A DNA stretch of 64,000 nucleotides from assembly GCF_014650035.1 (NCBI RefSeq), contig NZ_BMUE01000004.1:372001-436000 (forward strand), read 5' to 3'. Positions 51,323 to 60,180 of this stretch are shown piece by piece; position 1 is the stretch's first letter, and every line of letters starts with the position of its first letter. A program made the translations under genes and the position numbers. The notes beneath the pieces were generated by a model. The model did no database searches, was not told the DNA's origin, and worked only from the letters and a program-made list of their open reading frames with translations. Source of the stretch: Streptomyces lucensis JCM 4490. GTDB taxonomy: Bacteria; Actinomycetota; Actinomycetes; Streptomycetales; Streptomycetaceae.

Positions 51323-52339
51323 TCAGGCGGTCCGCCGCGAGCCGAGCCGGTCCATGGCCCGCCGCTCCGCGGCCTCGACGTCGAGCAGGCCAGAGGGACT
51401 GCCGCCGCGCGCCAGGACGGCCTCGCGCACCAGAGCCGTGTAGAACAGGGCCGGAGCGCAGGGCGTCCAGGACCGGCCCTCCTCCAGCACGAAGTCCAGG
51501 ACGCTGTCCGGGTCGCAGGGCACGAACCGGAACTCGTCGTGCTCCCACTTGTCCTCGACGCCGCGGCTGCGCCGCCTCGTCAGGTCGCCGGCCGTCAGCC
51601 CGGGGAGCACCGCCCGGTAGAAGGCCGCCCACTGGTGGTTGCGGAGATCGAGGGCGAAGGAGAGCAGTTCCAGTTCGACCTCGTCGCCGTCCTGCACGGC
51701 CAGTTCCTCCCGCAGGGCCCGGCGGGCCACGGCGTGCAGGCTGATCGGAGAGCCGTCCTCGGGGACGTCGTGGATGGCGGCCAGCCCCTCGTTGACCGAG
51801 GAGTTCCAGCGCTCGGTGTTGTGCCCCGCCACCATGGCGCTGCGGCGGGCGAACACCATCTGCCGGTCGGGTCCCGTCCGCACCGCGACGTTGACGCCGA
51901 AGCTGCAGGAGAGGAACGCGGGCACGGTCACCGGATCGGTGTTCTCCAGGTACTGCGTGCGCAGCGTGGCCGGCTCGCCCTCGCGCAAGGGGGTGTCGAG
52001 ATTGACCGAGGTGGCGAGGAAGTCGAAGTAGTCCGCGTCGCACAGGCTCAGCTGCACCACCGGTGCCTCGGTCTCGTCGGTGCGGGAGACCACGATGCTC
52101 TCCACGGCGAACCGGGGGTTGTTCCACCGGTAGGGCTCCCCCGCCGCCTGTTTGCGCTCCTCCTCCGCCTGGATCGCCTGCCGCCAGCGCTGCACCTCGA
52201 GCGGCAGGGACACCCGCCGCAGTCCGGGCTCGTAGATGATCCTGACGTTCTCCTCGTCGATGGGGCGGGTGCCGTCACCCTCGAAGACGTAACAGTCCGT
52301 GAGGAGATGCCCCACGGAGAACCCCTCCCACTGTGACAC
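51323..52339 (-). CDS. Hypothetical protein with a degenerate Nudix-like segment
   Basis: A protein of 338 residues. The central part has 'NEGLAAIHDVPEDGSPISLH' followed by 'AVARRALREELAVQDGDEVE', which resembles a Nudix box (A-x-R-A-L-R-E-E-L) with a shortened loop. Before it is a region with 'VVSRTDETEAPVVQLSLCDA' and 'FLSCSFGVNVAVRTGPDRQM'. No membrane span. GTG start with AAGGGGG upstream; further in-frame codons upstream look non-coding. It is divergent from the caspase-STAND-WD40 gene, sharing 131 bp of promoter DNA, so it may be part of the same system, perhaps a nucleotide sensor or signal degrader. Confidence 0.7.
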   Translation of the reverse strand: MSQWEGFSVGHLLTDCYVFEGDGTRPIDEENVRIIYEPGLRRVSLPLEVQRWRQAIQAEEERKQAAGEPYRWNNPRFAVESIVVSRTDETEAPVVQLSLCDADYFDFLATSVNLDTPLREGEPATLRTQYLENTDPVTVPAFLSCSFGVNVAVRTGPDRQMVFARRSAMVAGHNTERWNSSVNEGLAAIHDVPEDGSPISLHAVARRALREELAVQDGDEVELELLSFALDLRNHQWAAFYRAVLPGLTAGDLTRRRSRGVEDKWEHDEFRFVPCDPDSVLDFVLEEGRSWTPCAPALFYTALVREAVLARGGSPSGLLDVEAAERRAMDRLGSRRTA

Positions 52340-52470
52340 CGAACCCCCTTGGTGTGAAGCCGAGTTGCGCGAACCGCACGGTGCGTCGCATGGTGAGACG
52401 CCAGGTTGCCACACTTCGCTCTGTCACGTGCGCACGACTGAGTTGCGCTCTCGGGGGAGGACGGGTCCGT
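52340..52470. promoter_or_regulatory. Divergent promoter region of the caspase-STAND locus
   Basis: 131 bp between two divergent genes, less G+C-rich than the neighbours (e.g. ttgcgcgaaccgcacggtgc, cagttgcc). No clear housekeeping promoter or palindrome was found. GGGGGAGG at its right end is the ribosome site of the large gene. Confidence 0.4.
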
Positions 52471-55400
52471 ATGGTCGATGTCCCGCACGACGGAGTCGTG
52501 GCCACCGTGGTCGTGGACCGCTACCAGGGCGACGTCCACCGTCGCCGGGACCGGTCGTACCTGCGCCGCAGCGCCGACGACTTCACCGCGCAGGCGCACC
52601 GGCTGGGCTTCGACGCGCCACCCCTTCGGGTGATCAGCGCACAGGACGGCGGCGCGGAACCGCCCCTGGGACGCGAGCGCGTCCGGGAGCTGGTGACGAG
52701 GCTGCGCGAGCAGCCGGCGGGGCGCAAGATCCTCTACTGGACCGGACACGGGGAGAAGATCGGGGACTCCTTCTACCTCGCCTGCCAGGACGCCTACGCC
52801 GACGGCCGCTTCGACCCCGGCCGGGCGGTCCGCGCGGCCGAACTCGTGTCCTGGCTGGCCGAGGACGCCACGGACACCCTGCTCGTCCTCGACGCCTGCT
52901 TCAGCGGATCGGCCCTGGACGACGTGAACGCGGAGGTCAGGGCGGCCAGAGGGCGGGCAGGGGACGCGCGGGGCGGCGACGCCGGATTCGCCGTGATCGC
53001 CACGGCCGAGGCCACCGAGGAGGCGACCGAGGGACGATGGGTGGGCTGCCTGCGCCAGGTGCTGGACACGCCGGACGCCCAGACCCGCGCCGTCCCCCTC
53101 TTCCACCGGGAGAACCCGGTCGTCGCCTTCTCCCATCTCATGCTGGCCGTGCGGTCCCTGACGCCGGACCAGGTGCCGCAGTGGTACGAGGTGCGCGCGC
53201 TGCGCCCGGACTTCCTGCTCAACCCCTACTGCTCCGAACGGGTGCGGCCCGCCCTGCGCTCCCCCGACGACGAGTCGTGGATCGGCGAGGAACTCGGCGA
53301 CGCCATGCCGGTCTTCTCCCACGCCCAGGAGAGCTGGCAGCTGCGCGACTTCGCCTCCCGCGACCGGGTCCTCGGGGAACTGGTCACCTGGATGGCGACC
53401 CGGAGCACCGGACTGTTCGTCCTGTCCGGCGCCTCCGGAGCCGGCAAGTCGACGCTCCTGGCCTATCTGGCCCACCTGACGACGCGCAGGTTCTCCGCGT
53501 CGCTGCCCGCCGGCCGGCGGCCCCGGATCCAGCCCGAGCTGTACTCCGTGCACGCCGCGCTGCACTGCCGGGGCAAGACCCTGGCGGCGCTGTGCGAGGA
53601 GCTCGGTGAGCGGCTGCGCGCCCTGGGGCTCGACCGGACCGGCCTCGTCCACGGCGCGCCCCACACGTACGTCGAGCGGATCGCCTCCCTCGCCCGGCAC
53701 AAGGGCGTCCTGACCCTGCTGTTCGACGGCCTGGACGAGGCGGCCGCGGGGCACGCCTTCGGCATCGCCCGCGGGCTGATCAACCCGCTCGCGGGAACAC
53801 CGCTCGTGAAGGTGGTGGTGGCCACCCGTGCCAACGCCCGCAGGAACCTGCCCGGCGCGTTACCCGCCGAGACCCTGCTGGAGGCCCTGCACTGCGAGGA
53901 CCCGGTCGAGCTGGACCGGCTGCCCGAGACCGAGGGCGACATCGCGCACCACGTCGAGCACCTGCTGGGCCGGCACAACTCCCCGTACCGGCTCGCCGAG
54001 GCGGAGGAGACACGGCGTACCGTCGCCCGTCACATCGCCGCACGCAGCAACGGACTCTTCCTGGTCGCCACGCTCTGGGCGCGCCGTCTGGCACGGCTGA
54101 GCACGCTGCCCGGTCCCGAGCGGCTGGACGACGAGCTGCGCCACGGAACCGCCGCCCTGGACTCCCTGCTCGGCGACGAACTGGACCGGCTGGACCCGGC
54201 CGAGCCCGCGCGGATCCGGGACCTGCTGCGCCCCCTGGCGCTCGCCCAGGGCAACGGGCTGCCGCAGCCCCGCGTATGGCTGACCATGGCCAACGCGGTG
54301 CGCTCCGCCGGCACCAGGGAGTACACCGAGGACGACCTCGCGACCGTGATCGCCGCGGCGACGGGTGTGGCCATCGCCCGGGACGAGGAGTTCGGCGCGG
54401 GGGTCCACCGGCTGCACCATCCGAGCTTCGGCGCCCACCTCCTCGGCGACGAGGCCGGACAGCGGCGGCTGCACCGGCGGACGGTCCTGGCGCTGCGGCC
54501 CCCGCGCAGCGAGGACTGGGCGCGGGCCGAGCCGTACGTGGCGCACTACATCGCCGCGCACGCCGCGCTCGCCGGCGACACCACGCTCGACGACCTGACC
54601 GACGACTGCCACTTCGCCGTGCACGCCTCCCCGGACATCCTCGAACCGCTGGTCGCCACCCGGCTCGCGGTCGCGCCCCGGCCGGCGCTGTACGTCCAGG
54701 TCGCGGACCACTTCCGCACGCACCCGGGCCGCACGGCGCGCTGGGCCGTACTGCGCGCGACCGCGCTCGCGATGTTCCCCGCCGAGGTCCTGCGGGACAT
54801 CCCGCGTCCGCCGGAGGTCTTCTGGCAGGACGTGTGGAGCAGCGCGGAACGGCTTCCGCTGCGACGGAGCTGGCCGGCCCCGCTCGGCGGGGCGTTCGCG
54901 GTGCACTGGGAGAGCCGGGGCGACGGACTCATCCACGCGGCGGGCGTGGGAGAGATCCGGTCGTGGACGTCCGACGGCCAGGAGGTGCGGGGCCGTGACA
55001 CCGGCCCGGCGGACTGGGCCTCGGCCGGCCGGCAGCGGGGGCTGGCGGTGGCGGAGGGCGACGGCGGCCGGGTGATCGCGACGCACGACGGGCTGGCGCT
55101 GCGGTTGTGGCGGGGTGAGGAGCGGCACCCCTTCGAGGAGCTCTACTGGGGAGGGTCGCCCGACGCCGTCGCCGCCACCTGCTGGAACGGCCAGGTGCAC
55201 CTGGCGGCCGTGGAGGGCGGGCGGCTGTGGCTGTGGAGGTGGGACGGGAGGGGACCGTACAGCCGCGAGCTGATGCGCTCGCGAGTGCTGCCCGGCGCCG
55301 TGTCGTCCGTGGCGTTCCTGCCGCTGGACGGTGTCGTGGTCGTGGTCGCGGGCGGGCCGGGCGGCGTGACGCTGTGGGCCGTGCCCCGCCGCGGCACCGT

Positions 55401-56874
55401 CCCGGCGGAGCCCCTGCACGGCTTGACGCCGCTGCTGGGCACCGGTCAGCCCGTGCGGGCGGTGTCCGCGCTCGCCCCGCGGGACGGCCGGGGTGCGGTC
55501 CTCGCGGCCCTGGACAGCCGTTCGCTGTCCGTCTGGCACATGCCCGACCCGGTGTTCGACAGCGGTCGCGAACTCGTCCTGCGCACGGACAGCGGGGGCC
55601 AGGCGGTGAGCCTGGGCGAGGGCCCGCACGGTCTGCTGGTGGCGGTGCGCGAGGGCGCCGAGGTGCGGGTCTGGTCCGGTTCGGGCGCCGAGCACGTGCC
55701 CCTGCCCTGCGCCAGCCACCACAGATCGCTGGTGTACGACCCGTCGGGGACCGGACGTCTGGCCGTGGCCGACGAGACGCGCGTCCGGGTGTGGGAACCG
55801 CACACCGCGCACGAGCCGGGCGCGCCCGCGACGCGGCGGAGGCGGCGCGGGGACCCGCGGGCCAACCCGCAGACGGAGGTCGCCACCGGACCGGCCGGCG
55901 AGTTCCTGCTCTGCCGGTCCGAGGACACCGACGTCCTGGTGAGCCTGCACACGCCGGCCGGGCCCCGGCTCGTCGGGCCGGTGCTGTCCCACCCCGATCC
56001 GGTGACCGCCCTCGCCGCGGTGCCGCTCGGGGAACGATGGGTGGTGGCGGCCGTCGGCCGCAGGACCGCGCTGGTGTGGACGCTCGGACCCGGCCTGGAC
56101 ACCCTGGCCACGGACGTGCTCGAACTCGCGGGCGCACGGGACGTGCCCGTCCCCTCGATCGCCCTGTACGCGCCGCACCCACGGCGCCTCGCACTGTTCT
56201 GGCCCTCCGGGCAGGGCGCCGCCTGCTGGGAACGGGCCGCGCGGCCCGGGGCCGGATGGAGCCGCGGGACCACGCGGCCCATGGGCGCCTCCGGCAGCGT
56301 GCAGCGCCTCGCCGTGGCCGGGACGCCGCGGGGCCCGTCCTGGCTCGTGGCGTGGGGCGGGAACGTCGTACGCGTGTGGGACCTGGACGACTCCGCCGCC
56401 GAGCCCTTCACCATGGACTGCGTCAAGGTCCGCGCGGTCGCCGCCGGAGTCCTGCGGACGGGCCGGCGGACGGTGCCGCTCGTCGCCGTCGCGGCCGGCG
56501 GCCAGGTGGAGGTGGCCGAGTGCGTCGGCTGGTTCGGGATGCCGGACCTGCTTCCGCCCCCGCCCGGCGGCCCTCTCGACGGCCTCGCGCTGACGGGCCC
56601 GGCCCACCGGCCGGTCCTGGTCGGCTGGCGCACCACCTCGGGCCGCCTGCACCTGTGGGACGTCGTCGCCGGCCGGGCGCTGCCGGACGTCGAGCCGCGC
56701 GGCTACGAGGTGTCGCAGGTGGCGTCCGTCACCGGTGACGCCGGGGTCTGCCTCATGGTGCGCGGCGGGCCCCAGGTGGGTCTGCGCTGCGACCAGTTGC
56801 TGCTGACCCGGGAGAGCCTGGCCGGTCTCGGCCCCAGGGCCGCTTCCCCTTCACCGATCGAGGAGCACCAGTAG
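52471..56874 (+). CDS. Caspase-STAND(NACHT-like)-WD40 protein
   Basis: A giant protein of 1467 residues, cytosolic. Domains in order: (1) caspase (C14) domain, about 10-270, with catalytic His93 in 'ILYWTGHGEKIG' and Cys143 in 'LLVLDACFSGSA'; (2) STAND NTPase, about 290-700, with Walker A 'GASGAGKST' (Lys326) and Walker B 'LTLLFDGLDEAA' (Asp419); (3) helical linker; (4) from about 820 a beta-propeller with ten or so blade ends such as 'EVRVWSG', 'RVRVWEP', 'VVRVWDL' and 'LHLWDVV'. This is the layout of a sensor-driven death protease: WD40 senses, STAND oligomerises, caspase cuts. Codon 464 is TTA, so it likely needs the bldA tRNA. Its TAG overlaps the GTG of the lipase gene. Confidence 0.92.
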   Translation: MVDVPHDGVVATVVVDRYQGDVHRRRDRSYLRRSADDFTAQAHRLGFDAPPLRVISAQDGGAEPPLGRERVRELVTRLREQPAGRKILYWTGHGEKIGDSFYLACQDAYADGRFDPGRAVRAAELVSWLAEDATDTLLVLDACFSGSALDDVNAEVRAARGRAGDARGGDAGFAVIATAEATEEATEGRWVGCLRQVLDTPDAQTRAVPLFHRENPVVAFSHLMLAVRSLTPDQVPQWYEVRALRPDFLLNPYCSERVRPALRSPDDESWIGEELGDAMPVFSHAQESWQLRDFASRDRVLGELVTWMATRSTGLFVLSGASGAGKSTLLAYLAHLTTRRFSASLPAGRRPRIQPELYSVHAALHCRGKTLAALCEELGERLRALGLDRTGLVHGAPHTYVERIASLARHKGVLTLLFDGLDEAAAGHAFGIARGLINPLAGTPLVKVVVATRANARRNLPGALPAETLLEALHCEDPVELDRLPETEGDIAHHVEHLLGRHNSPYRLAEAEETRRTVARHIAARSNGLFLVATLWARRLARLSTLPGPERLDDELRHGTAALDSLLGDELDRLDPAEPARIRDLLRPLALAQGNGLPQPRVWLTMANAVRSAGTREYTEDDLATVIAAATGVAIARDEEFGAGVHRLHHPSFGAHLLGDEAGQRRLHRRTVLALRPPRSEDWARAEPYVAHYIAAHAALAGDTTLDDLTDDCHFAVHASPDILEPLVATRLAVAPRPALYVQVADHFRTHPGRTARWAVLRATALAMFPAEVLRDIPRPPEVFWQDVWSSAERLPLRRSWPAPLGGAFAVHWESRGDGLIHAAGVGEIRSWTSDGQEVRGRDTGPADWASAGRQRGLAVAEGDGGRVIATHDGLALRLWRGEERHPFEELYWGGSPDAVAATCWNGQVHLAAVEGGRLWLWRWDGRGPYSRELMRSRVLPGAVSSVAFLPLDGVVVVVAGGPGGVTLWAVPRRGTVPAEPLHGLTPLLGTGQPVRAVSALAPRDGRGAVLAALDSRSLSVWHMPDPVFDSGRELVLRTDSGGQAVSLGEGPHGLLVAVREGAEVRVWSGSGAEHVPLPCASHHRSLVYDPSGTGRLAVADETRVRVWEPHTAHEPGAPATRRRRRGDPRANPQTEVATGPAGEFLLCRSEDTDVLVSLHTPAGPRLVGPVLSHPDPVTALAAVPLGERWVVAAVGRRTALVWTLGPGLDTLATDVLELAGARDVPVPSIALYAPHPRRLALFWPSGQGAACWERAARPGAGWSRGTTRPMGASGSVQRLAVAGTPRGPSWLVAWGGNVVRVWDLDDSAAEPFTMDCVKVRAVAAGVLRTGRRTVPLVAVAAGGQVEVAECVGWFGMPDLLPPPPGGPLDGLALTGPAHRPVLVGWRTTSGRLHLWDVVAGRALPDVEPRGYEVSQVASVTGDAGVCLMVRGGPQVGLRCDQLLLTRESLAGLGPRAASPSPIEEHQ

Positions 56875-58244
56875 TGAGAGACGACCTTGTCGTCGTCGTG
56901 CCGGGCATCATGGGCACGGCGCTGACCTGGGAAGGCGTGGATGTCTGGAACCTGAGCCCGCAGGCCGCCGCCGGCCTGGTGCGGCCCGGGCGGCTGCTGG
57001 AGCGCCTGCGGCTGCAGAAGGGGATCGGGGACGCGGACCCCGAGCCGCGGCACAGCCTGTCGCTCGGCCCGCTGGTCGAACGCCCGCGGGTGCTGCCGGG
57101 TCTGGTGGCGCACCTCGGCTACGCCGGCCTGGCGCGCCGGCTGGGGATCGCTCCCGAACGGCTGGCCGTGTTCCGCTACGACTGGCGGCTCGACAACCGC
57201 AACTCGGCACGCAGGCTGCGGCGGTTCGTCGAGCGGCGCCTGGACGAGTGGCGGTCCACGGCGGACCGCGAGCGGTTCCCGCGGGCCGGGGACGCGAAGG
57301 CCGTCTTCGTCTGCCGCTCCATGGGCGGCCTGGTCGTGCGGTACTACGTGGAGGAACTGGGGGGCCGTGAGGTGACCCGTGCCGTCGCCTCCCTCGGCAC
57401 GCCGTACCTGGGCAGCGTGCGGGCACTGCGGTTCCTGCTAGGCGAGGGGCTGGGGCCGCTGCCGGGGGCCTGGCGGGACGCGCTCGCCGACATCTGCTCG
57501 ACGTACCCGTCCCTCGGGCAGCTGCTGCCGGTGTACAAGGCGGTCCTGGTGGACGAGGAGCACGGGGCCGTCTCCCATCTCAGCGCGGTCCCGCCGGTCG
57601 ACGGTCTGCCGACCGCCACCGTCATGGACGCCTTCCGGTTCCACCGGGAGATGCGGAAGGCCCGGATCAGGAACGACGCGGAGGGCGCCGCCCCCTACGA
57701 GCTCGTCCCGCTGGGCGGTGCCACGCACCCCACCGCGCACGGCGTGTCCTTCGACACCGCGGGACCCCCGCGCTTCCACGACGAGCTGCCCGGCGGCGGG
57801 GGCCCGTGGCTGGGGGACGGCACCGTCCCCCAGCTCTCGGCCACTCCGCCCGAGCACACCACCACGGCCTCCACCATGTGGGTCCCGTTCCGGCACGCTT
57901 CCCTGATCGACGCCGAGCCCGTGCGGTACCAGCTGCGGAACGTCTGCGACGGCGTGGAGCGCACGCGGTTCCTGTCCCCGGACCACGAGATCGGCATCGA
58001 ACTCCCGGACGTCGCCGTGGCCGGTGAGCCGATCGAGGTGTGGGCCACCCGTGCGGACAGCGCCATGGATCTGCGGGTGCGGCGCCTGACGGAGGACGGC
58101 GGCTGCGTGTCCGTCGACCCGATGCTGCCCTGCGGCGACGGACGCTTTCGCGCGGAGGTGCGCGCCGAGCCGGGCGTGTGGACCCTGGAGGTCTCCTCGC
58201 CCACGACCGGCTACGCGTGCCGGGACGCCGTACTGGTGATGTGA
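56874..58244 (+). CDS. LCAT-like alpha/beta hydrolase (phospholipase/acyltransferase) coupled to the caspase gene
   Basis: A protein of 456 residues, no signal peptide. LCAT-family marks: 'LVVVVPGIMGTALTWEGVDV' at the N-terminus (oxyanion), 'RYDWRLDNRNSARRLRRFVE', nucleophile 'VFVCRSMGGLVVRYYVEELG' (C-x-S-x-G instead of G-x-S-x-G), acid 'LGDGTVPQ' and His 'PFRHASL'. A C-terminal beta domain (about 370-456) is unusual for the family and may bind a partner. GTG overlaps the stop of the caspase gene (TAGTG), so the two are made together. It is a good candidate lipid-attacking effector held or activated by the caspase protein (inference). Confidence 0.85.
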   Translation: MRDDLVVVVPGIMGTALTWEGVDVWNLSPQAAAGLVRPGRLLERLRLQKGIGDADPEPRHSLSLGPLVERPRVLPGLVAHLGYAGLARRLGIAPERLAVFRYDWRLDNRNSARRLRRFVERRLDEWRSTADRERFPRAGDAKAVFVCRSMGGLVVRYYVEELGGREVTRAVASLGTPYLGSVRALRFLLGEGLGPLPGAWRDALADICSTYPSLGQLLPVYKAVLVDEEHGAVSHLSAVPPVDGLPTATVMDAFRFHREMRKARIRNDAEGAAPYELVPLGGATHPTAHGVSFDTAGPPRFHDELPGGGGPWLGDGTVPQLSATPPEHTTTASTMWVPFRHASLIDAEPVRYQLRNVCDGVERTRFLSPDHEIGIELPDVAVAGEPIEVWATRADSAMDLRVRRLTEDGGCVSVDPMLPCGDGRFRAEVRAEPGVWTLEVSSPTTGYACRDAVLVM

Positions 58245-58269
58245 CCGGCGCTCGGGGCGTAACGGGAAA

Positions 58270-58299
58270 GAGGCTGTTCCACCCCTGTGGAACAGCCTC
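58270..58299 (-). terminator. Terminator of tRNA-Pro copy 3 and the lipase gene
   Basis: A perfect 13-bp stem GAGGCTGTTCCAC/GTGGAACAGCCTC with a CCCT loop; CTTTCCCGTT follows on the minus strand. Serves the tRNA and probably the converging lipase transcript. Confidence 0.85.
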
Positions 58300-58318
58300 C
58301 GACCTGCCGTGAAGCTGG

Positions 58319-58392
<74 letters not shown>

Positions 58393-58480
58393 GTGCGGTC
58401 TGACCTGGGGGTTTCCCCGGTCGAAACGCGCAGGGAAACAATACCGCACTCCGATCGGTGGTCGCGCGCCACTTCCGGGC

Positions 58481-58518
58481 TTGACCTCAAGCTTGGTTGA
58501 GGTCGCACGATCGGCGGC
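58481..58518 (+). promoter_or_regulatory. SoxR/MerR-type promoter of the transketolase genes
   Basis: -35 TTGACC (58481-58486) and -10 CACGAT (58506-58511) are 19 bp apart, the over-long spacing typical of MerR-family promoters. The spacer holds the inverted repeat GACCTCAA-GCTTGG-TTGAGGTC. Its core CCTCAAGCTTGGTTGAGG differs by one base from the SoxR pattern CCTCAAG-N4-CTTGAGG. Seven bases separate the -10 from the ATG, so the transcript is probably leaderless. Confidence 0.7.
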
Positions 58519-59226
58519 ATGACGATCACAGCGGCCGAGAACCGCGCCTACGACTACGACGACCTGCCCGCGCTGATGGCCCGGATGACCGGCGACGAGA
58601 AGCACGGCCCGGCCGCCACCTCCACGCTCGACGTGCTGTGGGTGCTCTACGACCGGGTCCTCCGCGTCACACCGCGGGGGCGGGACGATCCGGGGCGGGA
58701 CCGCTTCCTGCTGAGCAAGGGGCACGGGCCCATGGCGTACTACGCCGTGCTGGCCGCGAAGGGCTTCCTGCCCGTCGACTGGCTGCCCGGGTTCGGGTCG
58801 TACGACTCCCCGCTCGGCCATCACCCGGACCGGGTGCTGGTGCCGGGGGCCGAGATCGGCAGCGGATCCCTCGGACACGGCCTGCCGATCGCCGTGGGCA
58901 CCGCGCTGGGCCTGCGCGCGCGGGGTCTGCACGACCCGGCGGTGTGGGTGCTGACCGGGGACGCAGAGCTGGACGAGGGCAGCAACCACGAGGCGATCGC
59001 CTTCGCCGGGCCGGCGGGTCTGGAGCGGCTGCACACCGTGGTGATCGACAACTCCTCCGCCCGTCACGCGCTGCCCGGCGGGATCGCCGCCCGCTTCCAG
59101 GCGGCCGGCTGGTCCGCGTCGACCGTCGACGGGCGCGACCACGAGGCCCTGTACGCGGCGTTCACGGCACCCCACCCGGGGCGGCCGCACGTCGTCGTGG
59201 CCCGTGTCGAACCGAAGAACGCCTGA
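58519..59226 (+). CDS. Transketolase, N-terminal (thiamine-diphosphate) subunit
   Basis: A protein of 235 residues. The ThDP/Mg site is '[20 protein letters not shown]' with 'VVIDNSS' completing the G-D-x(25-30)-N motif. '[20 protein letters not shown]' and '[20 protein letters not shown]' are typical of the N-terminal half of split transketolases. Together with the next gene it makes a two-subunit enzyme. Its sugar substrates may not be those of central metabolism, since a full-length transketolase normally covers that role. Controlled by a SoxR/MerR-type promoter, suggesting a redox or toxic-compound response. Confidence 0.9.
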   Translation: MTITAAENRAYDYDDLPALMARMTGDEKHGPAATSTLDVLWVLYDRVLRVTPRGRDDPGRDRFLLSKGHGPMAYYAVLAAKGFLPVDWLPGFGSYDSPLGHHPDRVLVPGAEIGSGSLGHGLPIAVGTALGLRARGLHDPAVWVLTGDAELDEGSNHEAIAFAGPAGLERLHTVVIDNSSARHALPGGIAARFQAAGWSASTVDGRDHEALYAAFTAPHPGRPHVVVARVEPKNA

Positions 59227-59258
59227 ACTCCCCCGCGCACGAAGGAAGGCACACCCCC

Positions 59259-60173
59259 ATGGACACCATGCGTGACCGTTTCGCCCCCGTGGTCTCCCGG
59301 ATGCTCGACGAGGACGACCGGATCGCGGTCGTCCTCGCCGAGATCGGCGCGGACGGCTTCCGCGAGGCAGGACGCCGGCATCCCGACCGGGTGATCAACG
59401 TCGGCATCCGCGAGCAGCTCCTGGTCGGAGCCGCGGCGGGGCTGGCCCTCACCGGGCTGCGGCCGGTCGTGCACACCTTCGCGAGCTTCCTCGTGGAGCG
59501 GCCCTTCGAACAGGTAAAGCTGGACCTCGGACACCAGGACGTCGGGGCGGTGCTCGTGAGCGCGGCCGCGTCCTTCGACTGGCCGTCCGGCGGCCACACC
59601 CACATGGCGCCGGGCGACGTGGCCCTCCTCGACACGCTGGACGGCTGGACCGTGCACGTGCCCGGGCATCCCGACGAGGCCGAGACGCTGCTGCACCACG
59701 CGGTCACCGGTGACGACAAGGTCTACGTACGGCTCTCCGTACAGTCGAACCGGCAGGGGCGGGTGATCGACGGCAAGCGCTTCCTGACCGTCCGCGAGGG
59801 CCTCCGCGGTGTGGTCGTCGCCGTCGGCCCGATGCTGGACGCCGTCCTCGCGGCCACGGAGGGGCTGGACGTGACCGTCCTGTACGCGACGACCGTACGG
59901 CCCTTCGACACGGCGGGACTGCGCCGGGCGACGCGGGCCGCGGGCACCGACGTCGTGCTGGTCGAGCCGTACCTGGCCGGGACGTCGGCGGGCGAGGTGA
60001 ACCGGGCGCTGTCCGACATTCCGCACCGGGTGCTGGGGCTCGGCGTGGCCCGCCGTGAGCTGCGCCGGTACGGCACCGTCGAGGAGCACGTGGCCGCGCA
60101 CGGCCTCGAGGCGCGCGGCCTGCGCGAGCGGATCGGCCGCTTCGTGGACACCGGCCGCCCGGTCACCGTCTGA
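59259..60173 (+). CDS. Transketolase, C-terminal (pyrimidine-binding) subunit
   Basis: A protein of 304 residues: 'RVINVGIREQLLVGAAAGLA' (the conserved Glu that activates ThDP), 'LRPVVHTFASFLVERPFEQV', 'FDWPSGGHTHMAPGDVALLD' and a C-terminal 'VVLVEPYLAGTSAGEVNRAL'. It pairs with the N-terminal subunit encoded 32 bp upstream. ATG with GAAGGAAGG upstream. It converges on the MFS gene with 7 bp between. Confidence 0.9.
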   Translation: MDTMRDRFAPVVSRMLDEDDRIAVVLAEIGADGFREAGRRHPDRVINVGIREQLLVGAAAGLALTGLRPVVHTFASFLVERPFEQVKLDLGHQDVGAVLVSAAASFDWPSGGHTHMAPGDVALLDTLDGWTVHVPGHPDEAETLLHHAVTGDDKVYVRLSVQSNRQGRVIDGKRFLTVREGLRGVVVAVGPMLDAVLAATEGLDVTVLYATTVRPFDTAGLRRATRAAGTDVVLVEPYLAGTSAGEVNRALSDIPHRVLGLGVARRELRRYGTVEEHVAAHGLEARGLRERIGRFVDTGRPVTV

Positions 60174-60180
60174 CGATGCG

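Noticed and set aside
53860-56652. A 930-codon open frame antisense to the caspase-STAND-WD40 gene
   Set aside because: Same bias effect; it lacks a ribosome site and recognisable motifs, while the plus strand has clear domains.
59227-59258. Possible fusion or programmed frameshift joining the two transketolase halves
   Set aside because: Each half has its own start and ribosome site and both have complete family domains; this is the normal two-subunit arrangement.
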